Both the position numbers and the translations under genes were made by a program. A stretch of 64,000 nucleotides of DNA, taken from Isoetes taiwanensis. Its lineage: Eukaryota; Streptophyta; Lycopodiopsida; Isoetales; Isoetaceae. Of the stretch, positions 34,796-46,533 are shown piece by piece (position 1 is the stretch's first letter; every line of letters starts with the position of its first letter). The notes under the pieces are model-generated. The model was not told the DNA's origin and searched no databases. It worked only from the letters and a program-made list of their open reading frames with translations. The stretch is from contig JAJEKV010000009.1 of NCBI GenBank assembly GCA_021234155.1, positions 9,120,546 to 9,184,545 of the forward strand. Direction: 5' to 3'.

Positions 34796-35117
34796 TACTA
34801 GTTAGCTTTGCATGTCAATCGACGTGCAGGTAACGATCTCGTGCAAGAATGGGTTTATGCAGAGGTATTGTTTTCTCTTTTAGCCTTCAAATACAACAAA
34901 ACTCGTAAACCAGCAATATTGCAGTACTCAATAACCCCCAAAAAGAGAACCTACACATATCAATATGGTAAAATTTGTAGCAAACCAACCACCGAGTTCT
35001 CAATAATTCTAACACGTGTTCAAACTCCTGTGATAAACATGATTGCAATCAAAGAATTCTATAACGGGATTGCAAAAAGAAGATCGTGATGCCCAGCCAG
35101 TGAACATTCATAGAAAC

Positions 35118-38100
35118 TTAGTCCGAGAAGTCATCCAGATCCTCTTCGGAAAGCCGGAACTTTAATCTACCTTCGCGGTTTCGACGAGCTGCAAGAGCAT
35201 CAAGAAGACATTTTATTGAAGCATCAATAGCATCTGCAGACTTGTCCAGGTTGTATCCAATCAGCCTATCACATAAATTTAATTCCCGCAGCAAATTTGC
35301 TGTTGCTGCAGCAGTGCAGGTTCGTTCCTTTGATGGCTGTGGCCTGATTAGAAAAAAGCATATTAGAATAGAAAGTACTTGTATACATATCATCTCTAAC
35401 TCAGATATAACCTCGCACAATATCAGGAACATAAAATATAGCACAGAGAATGACCAGAGATAATGAAGAGAGGTCAACATATATATCAGGGAAAATAGAT
35501 GACAAATGCAGCAACAACATTTGAGCTGATAACAACCTTAAACAAATTCTCTCTTATCCACCAGGACATAGCGAATTGTAAGTTTGATGCTTCTACAACT
35601 TTTACTCTATAAAGTACCTATTTCCATACATAAATAGAACATTGCTATAATCTCTTGTTACCACCGTGAATGCTTACCTCATTTTATGCATTGCAGAGTG
35701 CATAGTTGGCGTAAGGGTGACACATCTAAAATTGCCTTCCTCCCAAACAGACATAGATCGGCTCTGCAAAAAACATGAACGGACTGAATGGGACAATTAC
35801 TTCTGTTCAATGCTCAGAAGAAAATGCAGAAAAGTCAAGGGCTTCTGACAATTCGAAGCTGAAAGGAGGAGGAAACCTATCTCTAAAGGCAACCTCTAAA
35901 TAACACGGGTCCGATACTTTAAAAAAGCTTCTCTAGATGCCTTGCAATTTTTGACTTCTTATATGATGATGGCAGCTTTATCTGATCAACTTCAGACCCT
36001 ATTGTACTTTTTGGTAAACAGTTGGGCTAATAATTCTGGAGTATTTTGTAATCACGTACACAACTTCACCACTATCACAAAAGAAGATGAATAGGCTAAA
36101 TCAGTAAAATTTGAAAACTAAGAATTTCCTCCTGACATATCTTCCCACATTATGAGAAACTTTATAATGAGATACTCTCACCTGCAGACGACTTAACATA
36201 GCTTTGGCATTGCTCCATGTACCATCCAACAAGACAAAGTGCAGACATCCTTGATCACCATCCTATGATAGCATAATATTTGTTGAGCAAACTTCCAGAT
36301 ATAAGCTTCTCATAACATAAGTTATAATTCAGTCCTGAAACTAGGTATTCGCCTTTAGATTAAGCTACATTGTGATCCACAAGCATCATTCACTTTCGAC
36401 ACTTACACTGTAGACCCCATTGTCACCCTCCAAAAAACTTTTAGGAAGTGAAAGCTCTGAAACCTGCTGTGTATAAGTGGAATGTTCAGGATATACACAC
36501 CAAACAGAGCTATTGCCTGCAACATCACAAAGGTGATTCATTCCCCAAATCGATGGATTTACTCATGTTTTCATTATTATAATCCCATTATTATTGACAA
36601 GAGTCTAAGGGTTCATTGCAGAGTCCTGGGGCTGCTTTACATTCATGCAAAGTCGCGCATGCCACTTATGCATTTTTCATCGCTTTTCTTTTCAAAATTT
36701 CTAAAAGGAGTTTCATAAACAACAAAGATAAAATCAAATAAAATCAAAATCGACGAACCTTGAAAACATGTGCGGCAAAATTCACAAACCTGCTTCCTCA
36801 AAAGCATTCCACATTACATCCTCTTGCTCCTTTAAACCACAGATGCACAATCTTGTTGCTTGTGGTCCAAATACTTGCCATAATAGCTTGCCCGTGTTAT
36901 TTTTCCGTAAGAAATCCTGCCAAGGAATTAATTCAACATTTGAATCATCCAATTGGCTTATTTCAGTGTCCTACCACTATGCAACATCTTTTATACTATG
37001 TGCTTAAGAATTACACACAACTTCAGCTTCTGAAGCTTTCTCATCTTGCAGAAGGCTAATCATGTTTGCACGCAATTCTACCTTGAAAATCCAGGTAGTT
37101 CCAACGCACCAGCGCTGTTAAAGCTGATCAAAGAGCTTTGTTCTTTCACTACTCAACATTATAGTACTTCATAAATCTGAAAGCCTCTCATGAATACAGT
37201 TTACACGTTAAACAATCATGATCCACCGTATACCTTTGGATGCATGTATACCCAAAGTTTAATGCGCTTCCAAAGATTTCCCTTTTCTAAGTTCTTGCAC
37301 ATGCAATCATTCTCAATGGGAAGCCAGCACTGCAATATCACAAACATGGTGAGAGAATACAAAATTATTCAATATAATGACAGTATACTTCAACAGACAA
37401 CTGGCATGGACCCTCTAGTGATCTGGTCCAAAGATAAGAGCATTATGAAAGCATGAAACTTATGCACTTGATGGAAGTGTTTAAACACGTTGCTTATTTG
37501 AAGATGCCACATTTAAATATATTCTCTTCTTATTCTTTGTGTTTCTAAAGGATCCCACGTTTTAGACTTTTGATCTTAGACTAATCTGCAGCAACTAATA
37601 TAGAACTAGCACTTCCTGTATTTTTTTCTAACCATAATCTCAACTCAGTCATCGAAAAGGCCCAAGCTTGCTTGCTCATCTCACCCGCAACACTAAGCCC
37701 AAAATCGGGGCAAGAATGACAGCTGTGTGCATTTCACAGCTATTGACCATGACACAATGCACGAGGTACATTGTTTTTTTGCCACCCATCATTGTGTTCC
37801 ATATGTACTATTGATATTATAGAATGTCCTCCACATCTTGCACAACCATTTCGGATGATAAAAATCGGTTCAAATCGAATCAAATCTTTTCGGCGCTGTT
37901 ATAGCAAGTTTCAACTGGTCATAGTTTATTCTCACAGAATTATGCACGATATGTCAGGTGTGCCAAGACTTGTGCAACAAGCATGAAGTAGAGAAGACAG
38001 AAGACTCACTACTAGATAAACACATGAAACTTACATCTTCACACAGATATCCTTTACTACCTAATATGCGGCATGCGACTTGACGGGCTGCAAAAAACTG

Positions 38101-38800
38101 CATTTTCTGTTCTGCATCTGGCAATGTTTTATAAACAGCTCGATGCTTACGATCCTCAACATACCCAGCTGGGCCCTGCGTGACGACATGAATTATTCAC
38201 AAAGTACACATACACAAGTAAGACCAACGGAATTTCAAAAATACTAAGCACCTGAATTTTTCCACGTGGTCCTCCAAAGACAAACTCTACCCCTAGCTGA
38301 CGTTCTAAATCCTTGAGACTGACAAGAACTTTCTTGACAGATTCCGGAACTTCTCCCAGCTTGCCAAACATCCGCCATTGCCTCAAGAAGCAATCACGGA
38401 ACATCTGGTCTATACACGGCACTTCTAACCCAGAATTCAGGTCTAATTTCGAAGCCTTCAGAATTCCAGATGGACAACCTGGACTAGAAGATGCAATTTC
38501 TGATTTAGTTTGTTCTTCTTCTTGTTCTAATGATCTAGATGCAGTCGTACTTGACAAACACTGTGTCTGAAGCCATGGCCTATTCATTTGACGGATAGAA
38601 GAAAGCGAGAATGAGATAGCTGCTTGAATGAAGAATTTACTCGAAATGGGTCTTTCACACGCAAATCCGCCGAAGCACAGCATCTGACAGCCCAGGAGGT
38701 TTAGGGTTTGCGGGGCTCGAATTCGACGGCTTTCGTGCCTGTTTTTGGCCGTCAAAACAAGAGAGAGCAAAATTTCTATAGCAAATGAAGGGTAGCACAT
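35118..38800 (-). CDS. DTW-domain tRNA-uridine aminocarboxypropyltransferase, 8 exons
   Basis: The exons in transcript order are 38800-38252, 38175-38035, 37329-37234, 36916-36790, 36516-36407, 36262-36182, 35763-35678 and 35343-35118. All introns are GT-AG and the phases agree, giving 471 codons plus TAA with no break. The DTW signatures are present: a four-cysteine cluster (C-E-D-C-W-L-P...C-M-C, spanning the exon 2/3 join), VLLDGTWSNAKAML in exon 6 (the D-G-T-W motif), and VWCVYPEHS before it. DTW proteins transfer the 3-amino-3-carboxypropyl group of SAM to tRNA uridines (acp3U). The Ser/Arg-rich N-terminus could be an organelle transit sequence. Starts downstream of the 38800 ATG are possible. 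The nearest TE ends about 320 bp beyond the stop. Confidence 0.88.
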
Positions 38801-38932
38801 GGGCAAGTGTCTGTCATAGGGAAGAACACCAAGGGATACGTTGTTATTTGGAAGGCTAGGAATAAAGAGTTGTCCGTCTATATTCGTGTACGTGAAATAT
38901 TTTTTATTATCCTTCTATAGATACAAGAATTT

Positions 38933-39035
38933 GGCGCCGGCCCTTGGGAGTCGAACCCAAGTGCGACCTTTGGTGCGGCGCCCATGATGTAGAGGGAACA
39001 TCGATCTCCAAGGGGATCGGTGTTCCATCTACATC
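38933..39035 (-). other. tRNA-like foldback plus 50-bp imperfect palindrome
   Basis: On the - strand, 38982-38933 starts GGCGCCG and ends CGGCGCC (a perfect 7-bp acceptor-like stem). It contains TTGGG-TTCGACT-CCCAA, a canonical T-arm, with the polymerase III B-box GGTTCGACTCC. D and anticodon arms are absent. Adjacent to it, 38986-39035 is an imperfect palindrome (GATGTAGAGGGAAC... against ...GTTCCATCTACATC). It could be a tRNA-derived SINE head or a remnant of a tRNA-like element. It is not a functional tRNA. Confidence 0.5.
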
Positions 39036-39203
39036 TTGGGCATGAGATGGAGGGAGTGTTTTTTTTTTTGGAACGTACCTTGTTTATGGAAGCAATTCCT
39101 TGTAGACGATATTTGTTGTAGTCTTGCTTGTATTTGATTCGTCAAGAAGGATGAGCACATCTTTTTTTTGCACGCGTGTGAGCACTGTATATAGTTGTCT
39201 TTT

Positions 39204-40602
39204 ATCCATAACTGCAAAGAAGATAATCATATGCCATAAAACATGAGAGCTCCTACCCGTGGCTCCGACTCATAAGGAGGATGACTTACTGGATAGGTCT
39301 CAGGATAGAGCAGACCGAGTCGTAACAATGGCGGGGCTGGCTATAGACAATGGCTAGGGTTGACCACTCTATCCGCCCCTCCTGTGCATACTTTGCAGAA
39401 TGAGCTAGATCGGGCTCTGGCATGACTCTAGCCTTCCGGATACACAATCCCATGGTATCACCCATCGGGACTACTCCAGGTTGCATCTCCCTGGTCCGTC
39501 GAGGCAGGAAGGGTTGCATCTCCCCTTCCCGGGGTCTAGAGGCTCCACGGGCGGCTAGAGAATCGTAGCGACACACGATTCTTCCCCGACTTAACCTCCC
39601 GAAACAAGAGCCAAGCCAACACTTGCAACTCTTGAGAGGCAGGGTGACACCATTGCCCCAGGAGGTGTCGAACCCATGCCCGGCCCACACGAAGTGACCG
39701 ACCATAAGCCTAGCCCACTATAGGATCCCCAATAGCCACGTTTAGCAGGGATCCTCCCTCCGTATTGCCTCTAGCCCCGTTGTGTGGTGCTGAGTCACGT
39801 CATAGCTCCCATAGCCCGGTGGGTTCCTATGCACAGGCTGCATAATAATAGGAACTAAAGGGTCTAACTAGGAGCATTACTAAGTAAGGCTACTAGGTCT
39901 CTACCCCCCTTCCCAATACAAGAGGAGCAACGTGATCAACCATCATCACATCTCATCATATCATGGTAAACATTATAAGAACATCTTAACCTAATCATAC
40001 ATGTCTAACTTACAGTTAGGGTTCCTTGATTAGGGTTCAAGATGTCCAACAAAGGTTCTAGGATGGCTCTACTCAAGATACAACATACAAACCCATCTGG
40101 AGTGCTAACTTCCAGACGAACTACTATGAACTCTACTCCACCTACCTGCTCCAGAAGCACTCCCTCCCAATCCTGGCGTCTCCATGCTCCTTGACGTGGT
40201 CGAAGTTGTGCTCCCTCCAAGACCGTGCACACACTTCGGGGGCTGCTACACCAGGCTATGCTACGACGAACGATGCTCGAAACGAGGTTTCGAGTGCGTA
40301 GATGAGTGTTCAAGTGCTAGGGTCAGGAAAAGAGGCTAGGGTTAGGGTTTGGGCCAATATAGGTTAGGGTCCACATGGGATGCCACGTGGCACCAATGGG
40401 GTGGGGCCGTGTGGCGGTTTGCCCAATACGATAAGGCCATGTGGGAATGGGCCTTATCCTAAGGTTATCTAAGTTAAGCATTTAACTTAGATATGCACCC
40501 ATTACCACTTTCTAAGGTATACAAGGCTACAAAGGTAGACTTGTATAGTGACGGGTCCAGGAATATACGTATTTATGGCGTATATTCCCCTGGAACGTCA
40601 CA
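39204..40602 (-). repeat. Chromo-1 3' LTR (truncated)
   Basis: It matches 55658-57048 closely but lacks the counterpart of 55412-55657. The shared sequence starts abruptly at ATCCATAACTGC, so about 246 bp of the LTR end and its target duplication are missing. The inner edge ends GTCACA, followed on the + strand by TTCTCCCCCCCTTAG, which is the polypurine tract in reverse. The 139-codon frame inside (39286-39705) recurs in the other LTR because the LTRs are copies. Confidence 0.88.
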
Positions 40603-41456
40603 TTCTCCCCCCCTTAGGACAATGTTGTCCTCAGCATTGCGCTAAGGTGACGAACCTATACTATCCCTGCAAAACAACATAAGTATACAACTTTAATCTA
40701 ATTTAAATTATCAATTTTCTATTAAACAATTAATTGTCAGAAATTTAGGCTATATTTGTACTTATACAAAACTATATAGCCTTAACAAGGTTACTTCCTA
40801 TAGTGTTAGGGTTCATAATTTAAATCTAAATCATGGTTCCCCCCATCTTCTCGTAATGCGCCCCTCCTCGATGCTCGCTTCTCACTTGCCTGCACGAGTA
40901 GCACATTACGTTAGTTTAGTTAATAAGTTTGTGGTTTTAGGGGACCACCCCCCTTACCTACCTCCTTGAGCCGAACTACTAGTTCAAGGTTACCCCACCT
41001 TGCACTCGATCATGGCCCTTTCGGATTTGAGCTTAAGGACCATTTAAGATGATCCTATCATTGCCCATGATCAAGTGCTACCTTGTACTCGGTTACCCGG
41101 TGCCGAGTACTCCCAGTGCATCATGCCTTAAGGGTTTCAAGCTAGGGAACGTCTCACGATCCCATCATCGCGCATGATCACTTTAACCTTCACCATGACC
41201 CCCCTATGGTCAGGTGTGTGAGCCCCGCATCGTGGCATAGAGAGCATCCGTCAGATGTCCCATCATCGCCCACCATGCCTCACTTCCTCTCTCGCATGAC
41301 CCTATTGGTCATGCGCATCTCTTGGTGCATGTTGGCCTAGAGAATGCCTTAAAGGCGTATCTCATCATCGCCTACACGTTCCAAGATTCTGGCACATGCA
41401 TTCCACTAGCTAGAATACATCTGCCAGAGCTAAGGCTAACTAAGAAACATATTAAG
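40603..41456 (-). other. Chromo-1 3' untranslated region
   Basis: It holds no coding domains. Four irregular copies of a CCCATCATCGCCCAC-type word are spaced about 90-130 bp apart (41055-41375). The polypurine tract borders the LTR at 40603-40615. Confidence 0.55.
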
Positions 41457-41663
41457 CTAACCTCCTGGCAAGTTGGCGTCGACCAATTCGGAGACGACTC
41501 GCTCATCAAACTCCTTCATGAAATTTGGGCATTGCTTCTCCAAATCCTGCTTCAATACCCATGTTGCGTCTTCCACAGGCAAGTGTTTCCGCTTGACAAA
41601 ATACTGGAGGAACTGAGACCTCCTGGTCTTCTTGAATGCCTTATCAAGAAGCCACAATTTCAA
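41457..41663 (-). pseudogene. Chromo-1 chromodomain-like integrase tail
   Basis: The frame reads RRSQFLQYFVKRKHLPVEDATWVLKQDL, then CPNFMKEF. This is the layout of a chromodomain at the end of chromovirus integrases (YxVKWxg....ATWE..E.L). The conserved tryptophan of VKW is replaced (VKRK), so one aromatic-cage position may be lost. The related Chromo-2 copy keeps YLVKW. Chromodomains bind methylated H3 tails and can direct integration. It is separated from the rest of integrase by stops. Confidence 0.6.
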
Positions 41664-41710
41664 CTTGCTCCTCCGTCATTTCCAACAAAGTTGGAGTATC
41701 CAAAACCTCC

Positions 41711-43456
41711 TCAGGGTTTGGGTTGTGCCTTTTCAATAAACTCACATGGAAGACCTTGTGGACTTTGAGGTGCCGGGAGATCCAACTTGTAAGCTTGAGA
41801 GCCTACTTTCTCCAAAATCTTAAAGGGTCCGGCCCACCTAGGGGCAAGCTTCTTGCAATTCCCTATGCGAAGCTTGGCTTGTGTCACTTTGATCTTCAAC
41901 CACATGTTGTCGCCTACCTTGAACTCCCTTACGGTCCTGTGCCTGTCGGCTACACTCTTTTGCCAACTTCTTGCTGCTAATAGGTACCCCCTTACTTCTT
42001 CAACCAGCTGCTGCATATCTCCTAGCATTTGCTGGGATACTTCTACCTTTGATACAGGATTGTGCCAAGTATCCGGGGTTAGGCACTGGTACCCATAATT
42101 GATCATGAAGGGAGACATCTGCAATGACTCCTGATTGGCACTGTTGTAGGCGAATTCTACCAAGTGGATGAAATCATCCCACTTGGATTGCTTATTCCAC
42201 ACATAACTTCTGAGCATATCTTCGATGATGCGATTCGTCCGCTCCGTCTGGCCATCCGTCTGAGGATGGTAGGCCGTGCTCATCGAGAGCTTGGTCTACA
42301 TCGTGGCAAAAAGATCCTGCCAGAATGCACTCATGAACTTGGAATCCCTGTCTGATATTATCTCTCGAGGCATGCCATGGAGTCTGAAAATCTCCTTTAC
42401 AAATAGAACGCCAGTGTCTAAGGCTGTGTCCGTAGTTTTGCAAGGCACGAAGTGTGCCATCTTAGATAATTTATCTACGACCACCATTAGTGCATCTTTG
42501 CCTCGTAGAGTTCTAGGAAGTCCTGTGATAAAATCCATGCTTACCACTTCCCACTTTGCATTCGGCACTGCTAAAGGTTCCAGGGCTCCCGGGATTCAAA
42601 GCTGCTCTGCCTTGGTCTGCTGGCACGATTGGCATTCCCGAATATATCTGGCTATCTGTTTCTTCATTCCCGGCCGGAAATAGCTACTTCGAATTTTGGA
42701 ATACGTCTTCATAAACCCCGCATGCCCTGCTATTGGGCTGTTGTGTGTGTCATGAAAAATTAACTTCCTTACACCTGACGATTCGGGCACACACAACTTA
42801 TCTTTATGGTACAACAGATTGCCTTCCTTCCTATAATGTTTGAAAGCCTCCCGTTCCGTATCTGTTCTAGCCTCCTTAGAGAGGCTTGCCCATACCTCCT
42901 TGAAATCACCATCAGCTGGCAATGTCTCCTCAATTTTCTTGCCATACCCACTCGAAAGAGTCGATATAGCATTACAATGTGTTCTCGTCTCAAGGGGTCT
43001 TTTAGAGAGAGCACCAGCAACCACGTTCAACTTACCCGGCTTATAAGCAATCTCAAAATCATACTCTTCGAGGAATTCCATCCACCTCCTTTGCCTTAGA
43101 TTGAGAAGTGGTTGGGTAAAAATGTATTGGAGGCTCTGGTGATCAGTATCTAACTGAAATTTCCTTCCAAGCAAATAATGCCTCCAAATACGAAGAGCTC
43201 TCACAATAGCTAGAAGTTCCTGATCATGGGTTGGATAACACTGCTCGGCGTCATTCAACTTCTTAGAATCATAGGCTACTACTCTTCCTTCTTGCATAAG
43301 GACTCCACCTGTTGCTAGCTTACTTGCGTCAGTTGCTACTAGATTGTCCTTATCTGGATCCGGCAGAATTAGCATTGTTGCTGTTATTAAGGCTTCCTTG
43401 AGCTTTTCGAATGAAGCTTGAACATTTTCTAGCCAATGTGTTCTCCAATCTTTCAC
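41711..43456 (-). pseudogene. Chromo-1 RNase H and integrase
   Basis: In order on the - strand, 43456-42596 has RNase H (LVATDASKLATGGVL, the first catalytic D; HDQELLAI; LDTDHQSL; a KLNVVAGALS word) and the integrase zinc finger (HDTHNSPIAGHAGF with CQSCQQ). Then 42568-42296 has the integrase core, with D in SMDFITGLP and D in ISDRDSKF. Then 42283-41711 has the glutamate in HPQTDGQTERTN and the C-terminal barrel (FKVGDNMWLKIKV). A TAG near 42290 and shifts near 42580 interrupt the reading. Confidence 0.85.
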
Positions 43457-43466
43457 CTTAATATTC

Positions 43467-44242
43467 TTAGTGAGGTCTGATAAAAGGGACGCCAGCGAAG
43501 TCCTTTACGAACTTCCTATAGTATCCTGCCAGATCTAGAAAGCTCCTCACCTCTGCCACGTTCTTTGCAGCTGCCCAATCAACTATTGCTTCAATCTTTG
43601 CGGGGTCGGTGGAGATCCCTTCCGCTAATATCATGTGGCCGAAGTACTCCACTCTTTCGGTAGCAAAGTGGCATTTGGAGAGCTTCCCATACAACTGATG
43701 TCGTCTCAACTTTTTCAACACTCTTCTCAATTGCTGACAATGATCTTCGATGGACTTGATGTAGACTACAATGTCGTCGAAGAAAACAATGACAAACTCA
43801 TCTAAGAACTCCCTGAAGATGTCGTTCATGAGACGCATGAAAGTTGTCGGGGCATTCGATAAGCAGACCGTAAACTCGAAATGCCCGTACCGCATTCTGA
43901 AGGCAGTCTTATGGATATCTTCTTCCTTTATCCTTATTTGGTGGTAGCCTGACCTTAAGTCAATCTTAGAGAAAACTTTCGTTCCTTGGAGCTGATCCAT
44001 CAAATCATCTGCCCTTGATAGAGCATACTAATTCTTTATCGTCTGCTTGTTAAGCTGGCGATAATCTATGCACATTCTTAGGCTCTCGTCTTTCTTCTAC
44101 GAAGAGTATGGGTGCTCCAAAAGGAGACACACTTGCTCTAATAAATCTAAGATCAAACAATTCCTGCAGCTGCTTCTTGAGCTCAATCAACTCCGGGGTG
44201 CTCATCTTATAAGGTGCCTTGCTGGTAGGCTTAGCATCTGGA
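43467..44242 (-). pseudogene. Chromo-1 reverse transcriptase
   Basis: The palm and thumb lie in 44003-43467 ([13 protein letters not shown], then FFDDIVVY, the catalytic DD with F before it, then [14 protein letters not shown]). The N-terminal part lies in 44242-44050 ([22 protein letters not shown]). A shift near 44045 separates the two. Copia-2 cut the gene upstream of the RT domain. Reading across the GCTAG target site without the insertion is continuous with the sequence right of 49624. Confidence 0.85.
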
Positions 44243-44247
44243 GCTAG

Positions 44248-44796
44248 TGAAGATTTTTGAGATAACACAACTAGACAATCCACCTTAACTAATAATTTAG
44301 TTGCTCAATGATATCTCTATGAGTAGCCAAAATACAACTTAATTATAACTCAATTTACTGGTTAAACGTCAATGATCCAATGGTATGAAAATTCGCTCCA
44401 GTGCACTGTAGCAAAAGGAAATGACTAGATCTTCAACTTGATCGGAACTTCATTTGATCTGCCGTTTCACACATGAGATCCCCCTAGAAGATGATTCCGG
44501 CCCCAAGTTTGCTTGATCGCTTCCTCCTCGGATCCCAGCTTGTCTTATTCATCCAGTAGCAGTCGGTTAGCCATTTCTTCAGGAATTTCTCAAAATACCC
44601 ATTGACATGCCACCATCTTATTTGAACATGTATGCCCTTCCTTTTTTTTAATGAAACTGACCATATACTTATGAATACCACTGACCATATAATGTGCCAG
44701 ATAAAATTCTTAACACCACACCTAACATAACCATTTGAGCATCATATATCATATGCAGGAATAATTATCATGACATGCAGTCTCAGACTTCTTTCA
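44248..44796 (-). repeat. Copia-2 3' LTR
   Basis: A 549-bp LTR with TG...CA ends, nearly identical to 49071-49618. It is followed on the + strand by TTCCCCCTTCATGA, the polypurine tract in reverse. Confidence 0.95.
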
Positions 44797-44817
44797 TTCC
44801 CCCTTCATGATAAGTAT

Positions 44818-46401
44818 TCATGCTTTCATGATTTCTGGTTTTGTATCTTCCACTCCAAGCAACCTCTTAAACTTCTGAAATTTTCCCACAGAAACTGCTT
44901 TGGTCATAACATCTGCAACTTGTTCATTTGTATGAACATATTCAACTGAAATGTATCCTGCTGCAACCATTTCTCTGATATAGTGAACGTGTAGCTCTAT
45001 GTGTTTGGTTCTTTCATGTAACACGGGATGTTTGGTGATTGAAATACAGCTCATGCTGTCACAGAATAATACTGTTGCCTTGAGTTGCAGCATGCCCAAT
45101 TCATTTAACAATCTTCTCAGCCAAATAATTTCTCTAGATGCCAATGAGGCCGCTTTGTACTCTGCTTCTGCTGTAGACATAGCTATACTTCCTTGTTTTT
45201 TACTTCTCCAAGATATACAACCACCTCCTAACATTAATGCATATCCAGATGTTGATGTTCATGTATCAATGTCTCCAGCCCAGTCTGCATCAGAGTATGC
45301 TATGAGCGTCAAATCATTGGTACTAAACGTAATGCCATGGTTTTGTGTTCCTTTGAGGAATCTCAAAATCCTTTTTGCAGCCTGCCAGTGTTGTTTGCCT
45401 GGGTTGTTTAAAAACCTACCAAGGAGATTGACTCCAAAAGATATATCTGGTCTCGTGCAGTTGGAAATATACAACAGACAACCTATTAATTCCCTGTATG
45501 GGACGTTCACCATTTCTTGTGCTTCAACTTCATTTGATGGGCATTGTTCCAAACTAAACTTCTGTCCTGGCACTACTGATGTACTCACTTCTTTGCAATA
45601 TGTTAAACCAAATCTGTCAAGCATACCTTGTATGTTCTCCTTTTGAGTCAGGGTCAGCGTCCTTATGCTTCTATTTCTTGTCGCTTCCATTCCTAGAAAC
45701 CTTTGCAACACTCCTAGATCTGTCATTTCAAATCTGTCGCTCAAAACAGTTTTGCATTTATTTAGACTCTCTATATTATTCGAAACCATAATGCAATCAT
45801 CTACATAAATTGCTATAATGCAGAAATCATCTCCAACTTTTAGTTTATACATATTTCCTTCATTTTCAAGTTTGATAAACCCATGCTCCTTTAAAAAATT
45901 ATCAATGCACAAGTACCACTGTCTTGGCGATTGCCTTAATCCGTATACTGCCTTCCTGAGTTTCCAGACCTTCTCCTTTCCAATTTCGAAACCCTGAGCT
46001 TGTCTCATATAAACCTCCTCCTCCAATATTGCATTCAGAAATGCCGTTTTTACATCCATATGGTGAATTTCATGATCGTGAGCATTTGCAAAAGCTAATA
46101 AGGTTTTTATACTTGTTAACTTCACCAGCGGAGAGAAAGTATCATCAAAATCAATGCTTCTTTTTTGCGTAAAACCCTGAGCTACTAATCTGGCCTTGTA
46201 CCTCTTTGACCCATCATTTTTCCTTTTTATTTTGTAAATCCACTTACTTCCAATGATGTTCTTGTCTTGTGGGCTATCAACCAACTCAAAAGTTTTTGTC
46301 CTCTTGAATGAGTTTATTTCATCCGTCATGGCTTGTATCCACTTGTCTGCCAGCCTACTCTTTAATGCATCCTCATATGTTTGTGGTATCTCTGGTTCCA
46401 T
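44818..46401 (-). pseudogene. Copia-2 reverse transcriptase and RNase H
   Basis: The frame 46401-45259 holds a full copia RT: KWIYKIKRK, DTFSPLVKL, MDVKTAFLN, YGLRQSPRQWY and the catalytic box YVDDCIM. RNase H starts (YSDADWAGDIDT) and then meets a single in-frame TGA at about 45256-45258. It resumes in the same frame to 44818 (TSTSGY, SKKQGSIAMSTAEAEY, HERTKHIE, VADVMTKA). The TGA is where related elements usually have an arginine codon, so CGA to TGA deamination is a likely cause. Confidence 0.88.
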
Positions 46402-46533
46402 TATGGCAAAGATAGCTAAAATTTCTTCTTCTTCCAGTCTTCTACTCTTACCTCCTTCTTTTCTTCCATATCTTGATATGTCAACATCAATGTCTCTTTG
46501 TAACTTTTCTACTTCGGATGCCCTTTTTCTTTT

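Noticed and set aside
38933-38982. A functional tRNA gene
   Set aside because: The T-arm and acceptor-like stem are present, but the D arm and anticodon arm are missing in the 50-nt span.
39286-39705. A conserved 139-residue protein, also at 55741-56160
   Set aside because: Both copies lie at the same place in the two Chromo-1 LTRs. Similarity follows from LTR duplication, and no motif is present.
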